Below are positions 1-11,544 of a stretch of 64,000 bases of DNA, one piece after another. Numbering within the stretch: the stretch's first letter is position 1; the number at the start of each line of letters is the position of its first letter. Both the position numbers and the translations under genes were made by a program. Source of the stretch: Siphonodentalium dalli (taxonomy: Eukaryota > Mollusca > Scaphopoda > Gadilida > Siphonodentaliidae); NCBI GenBank assembly GCA_032622095.1, contig CP136063.1, forward strand, positions 68,711,897-68,775,896, written 5' to 3'. The notes beneath the pieces are model-generated. The model had not been told where the DNA came from and did no database searches. It was given only the letters and a program-made list of their open reading frames with translations.

Positions 1-1011
1 TCCTGTGAATGGGGTAATAATTTATGCAAAGTATATTTAAATTAATTCACTGTATAATGCGTATATAAATAAATCTAGCAGTAAAGTAGTATTACGTCAT
101 CAATTTGTAGCAGATGCCGTGAATATCGTATCTGGCCATGGCATATCCATCAAGTTCATAACCTTCTTGGAACGTTTGATGAAAGTTTATAACATTGAAC
201 ATATAACTCGGGTGACATATTTCTTACTTTAATACTGTTACTTAATAATTGAGTATACAGTTGGTGATATAGCTTGAAATTAAATGATTTTGACACTATT
301 GAGCCGATTTATCTTTTCGTCGCTTAAGATGCATAGCTTACGACCAGTCATCACCGGGGTAACCAATTCAACTGTATCACGAATTGTCTCACAAATTCGC
401 CTATACCAGGCAAACTAGTGTTTTGATTTTCAACTGATGTGAGAAACAATATTAAGAAGCACATATTGCTATGATTACATGCAATTGTTTTCATCGTTAT
501 AAAGTTCGTCTGACCTTGGCGTTGTATTGCAGAGTCGATGTCGGTGGTGAATCACATGTCACTGGCAATGTCTTGTCTTTATAAAGAGTAAACGAGTCGT
601 TTTGTGTATAATTATACCATGTACTGCACCGTAAATCTCGCCGTTGGAATGTTCATAGTTATAGCCTAGCTATAGTTGTATACTGCATAATAAACCCCAT
701 GAAATTGAATTGTATAAAATACTGAAGAAAAGTAATAGCCTCTATGTGATATAGGTGAATAAACTTGTATTCCGGTCCGGAATGGAACTCCAGCACTTTT
801 TCGAAAAATAGTAAGATACTACCAATACAGACTCTCAATGGTTACACTCCAAAACAAAAAGAGAAATCGAAACTTGTTTCGTGAAATTTCACAAATGCTT
901 ATCAGACTGAGTATCATAGGAGCCCTTGATGTATGAGTGAATAAAACACAAGACTCGTTTTGGAAAGCAAGGAATATGCGCACGGCATTTATTATTACAA
1001 TAGTATAACAT
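1..1011. other. No gene recognised; upstream of WAP exon
   Basis: AT-rich sequence with no supported coding region. A promoter for the following exon could lie here, but no convincing TATA box or initiator stands out. The stretch around 165-245 loosely resembles 23,655-23,760 (shared CTTGG..., GTTACTTAATAA), which may be an old dispersed repeat. Confidence 0.4.
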
Positions 1012-1213
1012 ATGTTTCATGTCCTGCTACCAATAGCCATATACATTGTCATTTTATTCAATCGTTTTTCAGCGGTTTCTGATCCCAGATGTCCGGCTGT
1101 GCGGCCTGGCACAGTAGGTATATGTGTAGAGTTATGCCCCTCTTCTGGGTGCCCGACTGGTCAAGCATGCTGCTCTAATGGATGCGGACATGTTTGCAAG
1201 AGAGTTAAAACAA
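1012..1213 (+). CDS. First exon of a secreted WAP-domain protein
   Basis: The exon starts at ATG 1,012. Residues 1-22 form a hydrophobic signal peptide. A WAP (four-disulfide core) domain follows at about residues 26-63 with the expected eight cysteines, including the CC pair and the closing CGHVCKRV. WAP proteins are small secreted protease inhibitors or antimicrobials, and in molluscs some are shell-matrix proteins. The reading frame stops soon afterwards at 1,243-1,245, but a strong 5' splice site (CAA then GTAAGTT) begins at 1,214. The exon therefore most likely ends at 1,213 in phase 1, and the last dozen codons before the stop are intronic. No further WAP exon was recognised downstream, so the gene is incomplete here. 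The domain call is firm. Whether it is one domain or the first of several is unknown. Confidence 0.75.
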
Positions 1214-3120
1214 GTAAGTTACATGAAGTATCCACCCGCGGTTAAGTGGTCCTGTTGATTTGCCCTAATGTTTGTGATGAAAACCAATAATTATCAAAGA
1301 ATAAGTTATTGTTCTCAAGTCGCCATTGTCTTGGATTTGGCTGATCTGAGAGAATTGTAAAATATTTTAATAATGGCTGTGATTCTTATTGCAAACCCGT
1401 GGCCGCCAGTCCCGATAATGATATGACCAATGGATGTATGCGAAATATACACAAACACATAGTTGAAGCCGAAAACAATTTGTAAATATATATATAGACA
1501 GATCAGTTTTAAAGGTTAATAGATGCATGACAAGTAGACAGGTGAGTATAAGCACATATACAAAGGAGCAATACAGAGTGTGAGATTCATATAGATATAA
1601 AAAATATAGATATATACATATCAGATTCAAGCCAGTAGCTTTTGGTGGATCCATATCTTGCAGAATATCAAGGATTTCTTGTTCCTCTACTACTCAAAGC
1701 TTAAATGAGTTAGGCTTTACACCTTTGTCAGAATAGCATTTACGTACAAACTCACTACCATATTTCCCTTTGACTGCAGGTAATTCGCCATCAAGGTCGG
1801 CCGCCACATTACTAAACAAAGTATTAATTTCATTTCCGATCAGTTCCTGGTGGTCTGAAATAATATCATCACCAATTTAAGTGATACGTATCCGTAATGC
1901 ATACATAATATGAGTCATTATCCATTTTGACCCACGCATATGCTTCTCCTTTGACAATGGCGTCTTCCAGACAAGATATATGCTGACAGATTATGATTTT
2001 ATAAAATACACACCGTATACCCTGTCGTGTAGCGGGATATTCACCTTTATAGCTGAATTACAACTAAAGCTCATGTCCCAATTTATAAATTCCAAGATTG
2101 CTTATCCGCAATAGACATTGTTCATAATAATTATGAAACCTTTCATGCGTAATTGAACAATGGTCATACTCTAAATGATAAAAAAAACCGTAGGTCACCA
2201 ATATCTGAGATTTCCACATATTTTTGTGTTCGTTACATGCACAATGTTTAATTGTATTTTAAACTGTATAGATCGTATTCCACTTAGTATCTAAATTTAT
2301 TGGAGTTTGTAAATGGCGTTAAGATAGAGAAGCGTGTGAGGAAGGGAATGTGGATACTGAAGTAAGGTACGACAGTGGGTGCATGTGGGTGTCGGCTTCA
2401 ATGCTAAACTCAACAAAGAAGGACATTTATTCTAAGTTATGATACAGGATATGACGTACATGTATCACATCAACTGTCATATAACGTGTTTTCATCACTA
2501 CATTGTCATTATCATATGCAATTAAGTCTGTGACAACAATATAATATGAACCTGATATAACTAAACAATTCGCAGTCATTGCGTTCGCAGTCGGCCTCCC
2601 GACTGTCCAAACATTTTAAGTTTTAAGTCTTATGAATCATTAGGTTATCACCATGAAGAATGGTCGTCATGTGGCGACATGGTTTGTTGAGGTTGGCTTT
2701 GAACTTTGATCTCACACCAAAATATATTGAACTTGTTCCCCTTGTTTCATATGTAAAATGAAACTCGTAGTATTCAGACAATACGTCGGCTAATGTCATA
2801 CGCTGTTGGAAAAAGTCAATGCTCTACAGTTGGAACAAAGAGGAAACAGTTACTAGCCATAGGGGCTGCAAATATAATTATTTTCGAACCTAATGAATTT
2901 GGTTTGGTTGAGGGAGTGCAGAAGGAAATTATAAATTGGACACCCCAACGGAAACCCGCTAGCCGCGCCCCGCTTCGCAGTCTTTCACTCAGCATAATTA
3001 TTTAACCATCTTCTGTAGAGACATGTCGGGATACAAGATGCAAAATGTATTGTCGGTATGGATTCAAACGGAACAGCAGAGGATGCGCAATCTGTAAATG
3101 TAAAAGTATGTATATAATTG
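1214..3120. other. Intronic or intergenic, no gene recognised
   Basis: AT-rich sequence, presumably intron or downstream region of the WAP gene. Short open frames here, such as the minus-strand frame at 1,367-1,654, have no recognisable domain and read as chance. Nothing else is supported. Confidence 0.4.
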
Positions 3121-3432
3121 AGAATGTGATTGATTGATTGATTGATTGATTGGGTTTAATGGCCCTTTCAGCAAATAAGGCCATATCACGACATTGCCAG
3201 TTTTAGTGGTGGAGGAAATCAGCACACGTATGGTAATCAGTTATTTCAATGGCTGGTAAACAAACCACATGCCATCAGCGAGTAACTGGCCACTCTACAA
3301 GATAACGATTTCGAGTTACAAAGTCCACGATGGAAACATGAGGATTTGAACCCTTATCGCCAGCGCTGGAGGGCGAAACCGCTTGAAGTTGTATGCATAC
3401 CCTTCCCGACTGAGCCACCGAGAACCTCCCCC
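3121..3432 (-). mobile_element. tRNA-derived SINE with (TGAT)n tail
   Basis: Read on the minus strand, the element starts near 3,432 with a tRNA-like head. An A-box-like TGGCTCAGTCGGG lies at 3,417-3,405 and a B-box-like GGTTCAAATCC at 3,352-3,342, the two internal RNA polymerase III promoter elements. A body of roughly 200 bp follows, ending in a run of five to six TGAT units (+ strand, 3,126-3,150) that forms the 3' tail. The A-to-B spacing (about 52 nt) is longer than in a plain tRNA, so a long variable arm or an insertion is likely. A weak direct repeat (TAATTGA) may flank it. It would depend on a LINE for movement. Confidence 0.7.
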
Positions 3433-4368
3433 AAGATTGTAATTGAAGACACATTTGTCAATACTGGAATTTTTCAATTGAAGTCTACCACCGGATATGA
3501 ACGGGTCTATTTGTCTCGAAACGTTCTTAAACTCTACAAACTCAGAAATGGTCGATCTCTTCCGGGCGAAAATTATAACAACATAATTATTATAAGCCCC
3601 GACAGATTAAACTGAAGATGTTGTATATTATTTGTCTAATATGATGATACGTAAACGTAATTTGCGCCCGCTTGTTAATCTTTCGTAGGATTTGATGATT
3701 AATTAACCATAATTACAAAAATCATACCGGTATATGTAAATGATCATACACTCAAAAAAATTTCATCGTAATATTACGACAGAAACTGTTGGCAGGAATT
3801 GGACCATCAGTAACTGTCGTAAAATTACGAGATCAACGTAATCTGACATTTACAAATTTGATCGTATATTTACAAAATGATCGTAATATTATGACATAAA
3901 AACTATCATAAAATTACAACATCATCGTAATGTTAATTTACGGTTTAACCGTAAAATTACATGGCCAACGTAATCTGAAGCTGAGAACCTGGTGTGAATT
4001 GAACTGTGGTGGGGTCTCAAGCGATCTACCCCTACACATTATAAACAAATGCCAGTAAATGACATAAGTAGCTTGAGGATGGATGTGATCCATCGAAGCA
4101 CAGAAAAATTCAACCAGGTCCACAGGTGCTAAATGTCTGCACTATACATCTACAATTATAGATAAAAATCAATGTCCAACACCTAATTGTCATGAAATCG
4201 ACATTTCTCGTACAACAAAATTTTGGAACAAAGTTACATACCGGTACCTTGAATAATTAGCCTAACTAATGTAGGTACCAACCTGTGCTTTCACCATGAC
4301 AAAAGATAACAAACTCTGATAATCAACACCCGAGTTACAAGGTGATATGCTCGGACAGACTGAGCCCT
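3433..4368. repeat. Spacer with internal GTAATATTACGA repeats
   Basis: Mostly featureless. At 3,750-3,980 the phrases ATCGTAATATTACGAC, GTAAAATTACGA and CAACGTAATCTGA recur two to three times in direct and inverted order, giving a self-complementary stretch. It resembles the low-complexity ends of a decayed DNA transposon, but no target duplication was found. Confidence 0.35.
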
Positions 4369-4384
4369 TGACTACCTGTACTGG

Positions 4385-4590
4385 TAAATGCCCTCCGGGG
4401 GGGAGGGGTCAGAAAACATTTTCAGGCACGTATGCTGATTTTTTACTTTCGACCCTTGTTGGGACCCCCACCCACCATGCGTCCAAATTTTTCCGACCAT
4501 TTTTGGACACCCACCCCCTTTTAACACTAAAGCAGATTTGCGGGGGGAATTCACTGTAAACAGCTGTATATGAATTTGTAAGGGGGATAA
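4385..4590 (+). repeat. Dispersed repeat K, copy 1
   Basis: This shares a long block with 8,505-8,715: the phrases GGCACGTATGCTGATTTTT, TTTCGACCCTTGTTGGGA, CGACCATTTTTGGACACCCA and AACAGCTGTATATGAATTT occur in the same order. Copy 2 has about 20 extra bases in the middle. The family is not recognised. The open frames on both strands are repeat artefacts. Confidence 0.6.
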
Positions 4591-4734
4591 CTCTGATAAG
4601 CAAGTCAGGACATAAACCTAAATGCTTAACTCAGTTGTAACTTGGCAAGGTGCATATACCTACCAAATTTCAATGCTTTATCTTTTCAACTTTCTGAGAA
4701 AACACGGTTACAAAATATATTAAGGAGAATAATA

Positions 4735-4882
4735 AATAATAATAGTGAAAAATAAAAAATTGAATAACAATATACTTCCATATTAAAATATGGAAGTATA
4801 ATAATAATAATAATAATATTGGAAAAAAATAAAAAATTGAATAACAATATACTTCCATATTAAAATATGGAAGTATAATTAT
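4735..4882. repeat. Two-copy tandem repeat holding a perfect palindrome
   Basis: A unit of about 80-95 bp (AAAAATTGAATAACAATATA...) occurs twice, separated by a short (TAA)n run. Each copy contains a palindrome centred on AATATTAAAATATT, with arms ATACTTCCATA and TATGGAAGTAT, at about 4,771-4,800 and 4,850-4,879. It would form hairpins and may be a small foldback element. Confidence 0.55.
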
Positions 4883-5211
4883 AATCATTATCAAAGCACA
4901 CGGTTGGATAACACCGCCATAAACTGCTGTTGAGCTCATATCGTCAATAAAATTAGAGTTATAACTCATTAAACTAAGAATTACTGCTAACGTATTTCTA
5001 CCAATTGGGTAACTAGATTCAGGTTGAGTTGGAACTTGAGAAATTTTTAATTTCAACCAATTGAAATGCCGCTGTTATTGGAAAGGGTTAAGGTTGTGGG
5101 GCAACGCAAATAACGTCATCGTAAACAAGGCGCCTCAAAATGTGTCAAAAATCGTACACAGTACATGTCTCGCTTCGTCTCGGAATCGTGATTTAAATTC
5201 ATTCATGTTGA

Positions 5212-5660
5212 CTGTAATTCTGCTGTGGTTAAGTGGTCAATCACTTTGGCATTACTGTAACCAATATAAGGATGTGATGTTTAATGATAACTCTATCCAC
5301 ATAATCAATATAATGGTGTGGTGTTTAATGATAACACCATCCACATAACTAATAACTATGTGTGAAAATTAAACAAAAATATTAAATTCCATGATGGCGT
5401 CCAATATGGACTATCTAATTCTGCTCCAAAAACATGTATATTCAATATATGGATGTTTATTGGGGGGAACCGATTATTTCAATGATATTTTAATTCACTG
5501 GGATCCAAAACCCGACCTACGGGAGCGCGCTTCGCGCACGACTGTATCTTAAGCATATGTGCATATTTAATAAGCCAACAATTGGAATCCCAACAGAGAA
5601 GATTGGCGTAGGTCCCTTGCGCATAGACATCTCTATGGGAAACCAACTTGACATTTAATA
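5212..5660 (+). repeat. Inverted partner of 11,545-11,950, with a family E end
   Basis: This segment holds a worn half of a family E element (ending CATTACTG at about 5,257), followed by two copies of a GGTGTGGTGTTTAATGATAA-type phrase and a stretch including ATGGCGTCCAATATGGACT. The whole stretch is found in reverse complement at 11,545-11,950. It is either a dispersed repeat or an old inverted duplication 6 kb apart. No coding sequence was recognised. Confidence 0.6.
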
Positions 5661-5689
5661 GACAATTTCGATTAACTGCAGTAACTTAA

Positions 5690-6170
5690 GGAATCTCTAA
5701 TTGAGCTCAAGCCCAATAAGAATATTCCTTCAGTTATTGTGCTTAAGCTCAATTAGATATACCTTATTGCGCTTATGCACAATGTGATATTCCTGTGCAA
5801 TAAGGAATATTCTTATTGCGCTTAATTGTAATAAGACATTCCTTATTAGACGTAAGCGAAATTACATCAATATTGCACTTAAGTGCAATTAATATCTCTC
5901 TCATTAGATCACCCTTGTGCAAATAGTAGAATAATCCTATATTTGTTCCACCCATTGTACCATGGAGATGGACTACACCACCTGAATTATAGGGAGTTTA
6001 TGTACTATATATAATATATTCCTTATTAAGAGATTCCTTATTGGGTTTTATTATATAAGCGCAATTTGTAAATTCATTATTGCGCTTAAGCACAGTTAAC
6101 TATTTCCTTATTGCGCTTAAGCACAATAGAAAACCCTTATTGTGCTTAAGCGCAATTAGCTCTTGCGATT
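5690..6170. repeat. Cluster of CTTAAG-centred palindromes
   Basis: At least eight versions of the near-palindrome TTATTGCGCTTAAGCACAAT lie in about 480 bp, for example near 5,740, 5,765, 5,812, 5,870, 6,085, 6,110 and 6,140. Sequence between them repeats the phrase TTCCTTATT. Spacing is irregular, so this is not a simple tandem array. Function unknown. Confidence 0.55.
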
Positions 6171-7904
6171 AATTTAAAAAAAAAGTTCTAATTGTATTGT
6201 AACTATTGTTTTGTCCTTTAATAGTTCCCATACATCATGTACACATATATTATGCTAGAATGGTACTATTATTACTAATACTACTCGTAGTAGTTAATAC
6301 CACCTTACTGTCAATATCCTATCATGGTTAGTTTCAAATCATAACGTTAATTGTTATTACTATGTGTGTGTAATGTACATGTACATCAGTCATCAATTAA
6401 TAATATTTTGCTATTTTGCATGCGAAGTGGAAGACCCTCCAATAGCTTATCAATACCACTCGGGACAGTGGGTGTTTTTCCTCAATTAATTGAATTTCTT
6501 GTTGGTGAAAGGGTCGTGAACTTGGGTATATTTTGCGTCATAGATGCTTATAATTGATGTTAATTGTGAATTTCTATGGGTGACAGAGAATATAGGAACA
6601 AACATTTGTCAATGTGAAAACGTAAATCAAACAGTTTAATGATGGTCTATCTCTTCCTAAATACGTTTCATATGGTTTCCGGGGTACAAAATAATAAATA
6701 TGAGTCAGAGACACCTGTCCGGAAACGCTTTTATTAATTAATATTTTTAGAACAGACAATCATGAAGCATTCACCCGGTCTCATATAGAGATATAGTTCT
6801 GCTGGTTTTATAAAATGTTATACAATTTTATTGCATCTACCGGTATTATACCAGAAATGTCGAAATAAAATCAATATAAATTTATAGAAACGATCCCCAA
6901 CAGAGGTCTTATATTCATATTTATTATTTTATACTCAAGAAACTATATAACTCTTGTTATAGAAAGAGATAAACAATCTGGTAGACATTTCTTTATATAA
7001 CAGATTGCTTGAGAAATGAGAAATCCTATATTTTTTCACAAACAAAGAGAGATTTTGTGAATTGGTAATATAGGGTCATAAATTGACGAGCATCCCTTGA
7101 CTGATATTTGGGTAGCTCTGTGGTCCATGGTCAGCGATTAACATGCATGTTATACTTGTCTTCACTCTCACTACATCAAGATGAGTTTGCAACCCGCTGG
7201 TGTGATGATAGGGGGTCTGCCTGGGGGTAAAGGCGTGTCTTTTAATATCTCTAAACTCCTCCCACTTCTAAGGGTCCACACTTAAGGGCAAGTGGTCTAC
7301 CACGCATCCTAGAATAAGGTCCCATAAACACCTCCCACTTCTAAGGGTCTAAGTTCCACCTATTACAGGTACACATTGTCTATGGCTGCAAATACTTAGC
7401 ACACTTCTCTAAACCCTTGAATAAGATCCCGGTAAACCCCTCCCACTTCTAAGGGCCAGTGGTCCACCCATTAATTAATAATTTCACATAACAATCCAAC
7501 CACCAATTTGCTTATTGACTTGGCTCTATGACAGGAAACTTCATTCTGTCAGAATGTTGAGTTATTATAGGGCTATTGAGTTATTATAAAGCTATATCAT
7601 CACTCTCTATTTATTATGTAATTTCAGGATTGAAGAATTCACTCCATTCAAGAAATCAAGTATATTACTAATGAATAATTCATGTGAAATAAACTAATAT
7701 TGCACTCAATCGACTCGTATTATGTCCATCTTGTAAGGGGAAAGTTATTTTCATAGGTTTTCTGGAGTTATTTATATCATGGAAAAGTCAACGTACAATA
7801 TAATTTCATTTACATTTACTAATATAAGAAATATATTACCTCCACTGATTTTCCACCAATGTTTTAAACATAAAGAAGTTCCCAGGTTTTGTACAGGTGG
7901 AATA
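6171..7904. other. Spacer with a threefold CCTCCCACTTCTAAGGG repeat
   Basis: No gene is supported. At 7,238-7,475 the phrase CTCCCACTTCTAAGGG occurs three times, about 80-110 bp apart, with similar intervening text (AATAAGGTCCC, AAGTGGTC), so this is a worn short tandem repeat. The rest is unremarkable AT-rich sequence. Confidence 0.45.
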
Positions 7905-8217
7905 TGTGACCCGCCATATCAAATCCAGTCGTAAGTCGGGATTTTTGTTTACCCTGTGCCAATGCATTCTATTATATATGCGAGTCGACCATAGGTCGCC
8001 TCGCATATATAAGAGAATGCATTGGCCTAACAATTTTTTATATTTTTTTCTTGTATTCTTTAACAATTTTATAATTTCACCCATACAGAGCCCCAGACAA
8101 ACATGAGCAGACGACACTCTTCTATATGCTTCTATATATGTGTGGGGCTCCCTGTAGGGTAATGGATGTTTTTTATTTTATGTCCTAAAAATTGTAAGAA
8201 ACATTTATTTAAAAAAA
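7905..8217 (+). mobile_element. Family A hairpin element, 5' two-thirds
   Basis: The element begins with the family A terminus TGTGACCCGCCATATCAAAT, then the left hairpin at 7,958-8,026, which runs from GCCAATGCATTC to GAATGCATTGGC through a centre near CGACC-ATA-GGTCG. The internal spacer follows. It breaks off at about 8,217 before the second hairpin and right terminus. The sequence just before it (AAGTTCCCAGGTTTTGTAC, 7,877 on) recurs beyond it at about 8,451, uninterrupted by an element. It is non-autonomous, with no coding capacity. Confidence 0.75.
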
Positions 8218-8229
8218 CGATTTTGCGTT

Positions 8230-8365
8230 GCATCGCTTACAGTCATGGCATTTCTCCCCAGTTATTAATTTAATGTTCATTGCGATATCGGCTCAAAACA
8301 TTCATCAAAAGGCATAAAAACTCGAGTTGGAACAAACCCCACTGTGAAGTAAATTGAGGAACACA
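8230..8365 (+). repeat. Single-copy relative of the 29-bp minisatellite and its flank
   Basis: Positions 8,250-8,283 (TTTCTCCCCAGTTATTAATT, then TAATGTTCATTGCG) align with the last unit of the large minisatellite at 27,155-27,190. The following about 75 bp (TGCGATATCGGCT ... ACTGTGAAGTA ... GGAACA) aligns with 27,187-27,262. This looks like an unexpanded copy of the repeat from which the array grew. Confidence 0.55.
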
Positions 8366-8504
8366 TATTAACAAAAAATTATGTTTATTTTCTGCCTTTT
8401 TTTGTTCAATGTTATAAGTTAGCTGTCAGAACCGGTCAGAACAACACAAAGTTCCCAGGTTTTGTACTGGTGGAATATGATATCTACAGGTGTATATATC
8501 TATA

Positions 8505-8715
8505 TAGAGCAGGGGGGAGTCGGAATTTTTTTGCAGGCACGTATGCTGATTTTTGACTTTCGACCCTTGTTGGGATCCACCCACCCCTGCGTCCAATGTT
8601 TTTCCGTTTTCGGCTGTTTTTTTCCGACCATTTTTGGACACCCACCCCCCTTTTAACATTAAAACAGAGATTTGCGGGGGAAATTCACTTTAAACAGCTG
8701 TATATGAATTTATGT
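8505..8715 (+). repeat. Dispersed repeat K, copy 2
   Basis: Second copy of the block at 4,385-4,590, in the same orientation and with a short extra segment (TTTTCGGCTGTTTTT). A partly related piece (GGCATACGTGCC, poly-C) appears inverted at about 8,995-9,075. Confidence 0.6.
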
Positions 8716-10460
8716 GCATACTATTAATAATGGATATTAACATTGACATGTAAATAGGAACAAGTCATTTTGGGGTCATTCGGTAAAACAAAACTTGGCT
8801 GCCAGCAGCCATCTTGGATTTCAAAATTCAATGTTTTCATTAGCATGGGCTACAGGTTATACTGTTTGTCTGATCATTATGAAATTTGTCATTTATGTTA
8901 ATATTGACATATAGATGTGTTTTAAACCAAACTCATTGCAAAAACAGTCAAAAAGACTTGCAGGAAAAATATTTTTGAGTTGCGGATATTTTTTTTGTTT
9001 GTCCTATCGACCGCCCATCCACCCCGGCATACGTGCCCGGAAAAATACTTTTTTTCCACCCCCCCCCCCCCCCATGTGTAGAGCATAGATTCACGGCATG
9101 ATCTACACATATAGGGACCATACTTTATTTTAGGTTTTAATATGCATTGACATTATATGATGTCGGTTGATCAAACTGATGCTGTTAAAAGTACCGTTAT
9201 TTTTTTTTTTATTTGTCATTTTCGCTTTGTTCGGATATTATGAACCTTATTTCGTGCATGTATAAAACATTCGAAAACATTTATTGTTAAATACTTGCAG
9301 AATTGTTGTTGCAAACCACAACCAAGGTGGCTATTCGCGTCGTTTTGCGACAACCAGCGGGCCATTTTTAATTTGATTTTATTAGCGCGCCGCGTGTATA
9401 CTGTTCTGAAAATTCTTGAAAGCTGTGGTCCGATGGGCAATTTATTTATAGATATATTTTTTTTTTTCGGTATAAAAGTCGAACTGCGCGACCAGGAGGC
9501 TGAGTCCGGTAAAAGGTGTCGTTGGGAATTTCTATTTCGTTTATTGTCCTTTACATTATTAAGTCAATAATGTTGAGTTTTGGTTTGTGACAAGCTATGT
9601 CAATTACCAATAAAAGAAATTTACTTATATTTCAACTTTTATAGATATGTTTCGTTCTGCAGACCACTAATGGTTGTGGTCGGAGACGGTCGAGTCGGCC
9701 GCCGGTTCGTTAATTAGGTGCTGGTTGTTATTGTTATTTTAACGGAATTCTGAGTTGGTCATTCGCGAATCCAATACATATTATATTCTATAATTACAAG
9801 CATGGGTATATGCTATATGATCTTGAGCGCGTTACCATTTCTGACATTGGTTTTCTTATATATATTTTTTCTTGAATGTTTCGCACAAATACTGGCTTTT
9901 TGTCAAATCTCTTACATCGGCCAACCACCGCGAAAATGGCAACTTCAGAAAAATAATAACGGTACATTTTCATAACAGCATCAGTTTGCCCTACCAGCAG
10001 CATATCCAATTCAGCAGGAGCCACCAGCATCACTAATTATAACCATGTTTGGTACAGCGTTAGCTTCGTAACCACTGCACATTTCACGACCATATTTATT
10101 CCCTGATTCTGTCATCCGACAAACCGATAAGAACAACAACTCTATCTCGTCAAACCTATTGTCGATACATTGTCATTTACCTTACCAATTTACTCAGAGA
10201 CCCATAGATAATACAAAGTTATTATCGTATACAACACCCACAATACCTATGTTAGTAAATACTACTAAATTAAGATAATTTTGACAATGTTTGACATTGG
10301 AGAGTTTTATTACTATGCATTACTGAACATAACACCACAGAGCTATGTCGGTGACATTATATATCAATGTTTACTCAAGAGTCCAGCAGTAATTCAATTG
10401 GTTAAAATTTAATTTTTGTATCTGTTCTTATCTCGCTCCCTCAGAACTAATTACCTAGCG
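8716..10460. other. No gene recognised; upstream of LINE ORF1
   Basis: Contains a 14-15-base C run near 9,060 and several T runs. Nothing coding was recognised. The part next to 10,461 could include the 5' untranslated region of the Tx1-like LINE, and the more GC-rich patch at about 9,660-9,720 would be a candidate, but no direct evidence supports this. Confidence 0.35.
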
Positions 10461-10874
10461 ATGGCAGCGTCGGCCGAATGTTATTTTAAGGACACTTTGG
10501 ACGTGTGCTATAGGATGGAGAGGTCGGACGAGTGGTTTTTGGTACTTAATAGTGACACTGCTGCCAAACACATTAGCTGTATGGAACCTTGTGAGGTGAA
10601 AGGGATTACCTTCTCATTCTCCTATTATTTGGAACAAAAGTTGACACTGAGGATTCATTGGCTCCCATATCATGTCCTGGGGTCATCCTTGAGCGGATTT
10701 TTTAGTCGTTACGGGAAGGTTGACACACTTCACTGTGTCACGGCGGAGACAGCTGGTGTCAAATATAAGACTGGTGTAAGGGAATTAGTCATACGTGTAG
10801 ACCACGATATGAAAGCTGTAATTCCACATAAGGCGACGATACAGGGGTACAGATGCTTAACAAGAAAACCATAG
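10461..10874 (+). pseudogene. Tx1/L1-group LINE ORF1, N-terminal part
   Basis: A 137-residue open frame starting at ATG 10,461. Its second half matches the plan of the ORF1 RNA-binding domain of Tx1-like LINEs: a strand with LRIHWLPYHV, a spacer ending YGKV, a GVRELVIRV strand and a final IPHKATIQGYRC. In intact elements this strand is followed closely by CCHC zinc knuckles. Here the frame ends at a TAG soon after GYRC. A CCHC knuckle of the right type appears 3.7 kb downstream at 14,601-14,642, preceding a LINE ORF2 in the same orientation. I infer that the element was split by about 3.7 kb of repeats near 10,859/14,568. The two parts could instead come from different copies. Confidence 0.6.
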
Positions 10875-11544
10875 TCAGAAATGGTAACGCCACCAAGATT
10901 ATAGTATTACATATAAATAGAAATTATTAAAAATACATAAAATATTTTGATAATAATTTCGTTTAAACAAGTAATCCTTCAAATTATTACTAACAAAGTA
11001 AACGACTGTGGGGTCACTCAACAGATTATAAAGATTTGGGCATAGTTTACTGTAAATACTAAAATTTAAATAAAATAATTAAAAGATAAAATTTAGCAAG
11101 TAGTAAAAGTTAATTTTCTCATTTAATTTTTTGTTTTTGTTTAAATAAAGCAATAATTTAAATGTAACATTTGGTTTTTTTTAAATGATTGACCGTGGCT
11201 CTTCCAATAATTGCGCGACTGACCTGGTCAATTGTTCTTAAGAAGTTGTTTTGAGAATTACTATGGGGGGAAATAGTTATGGCTGTGGCTTCGCAAGTAA
11301 TTAACTTGGTGACGTGATGTTAACAAATCTGAACTCCAGTTAACAAAGGACGCTTCATACCAAATATAAGAAGAATTAATAATTCTTTAGAAGTTGTTTT
11401 GAGATTTACTATGGAGGGAAAGAATTGTAGTGCTGGCTTCGCAACTATTTGACCTCATTGTAACAAATATAAATATTAGTCACTCAGGCAATAGATTTAT
11501 CTATTCTGTATATTAAGTTATTGGTTCTTACGTGTCTTGAGATG
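10875..11544. other. AT-rich spacer inside interrupted LINE
   Basis: No gene recognised. Two related phrases (GAAGTTGTTTTGAGA.TTACTATGG.GGGAA, at about 11,240 and 11,392) form a diverged two-copy repeat of about 150 bp period. Lies between the two halves of the Tx1-like LINE. Confidence 0.4.

Noticed and set aside
3938-4123. Second tRNA-derived SINE, from a B-box-like AGTTCAATTC near 4,000
   Set aside because: No matching A box at the right distance and no tail.
4670-5056. Minus-strand 128-codon frame rich in Ile/Tyr/Phe
   Set aside because: Arises from A/T-rich palindromic repeats; composition is that of translated low-complexity DNA.
9794-10033. Minus-strand 79-codon frame
   Set aside because: No domain, no support from context; likely chance.
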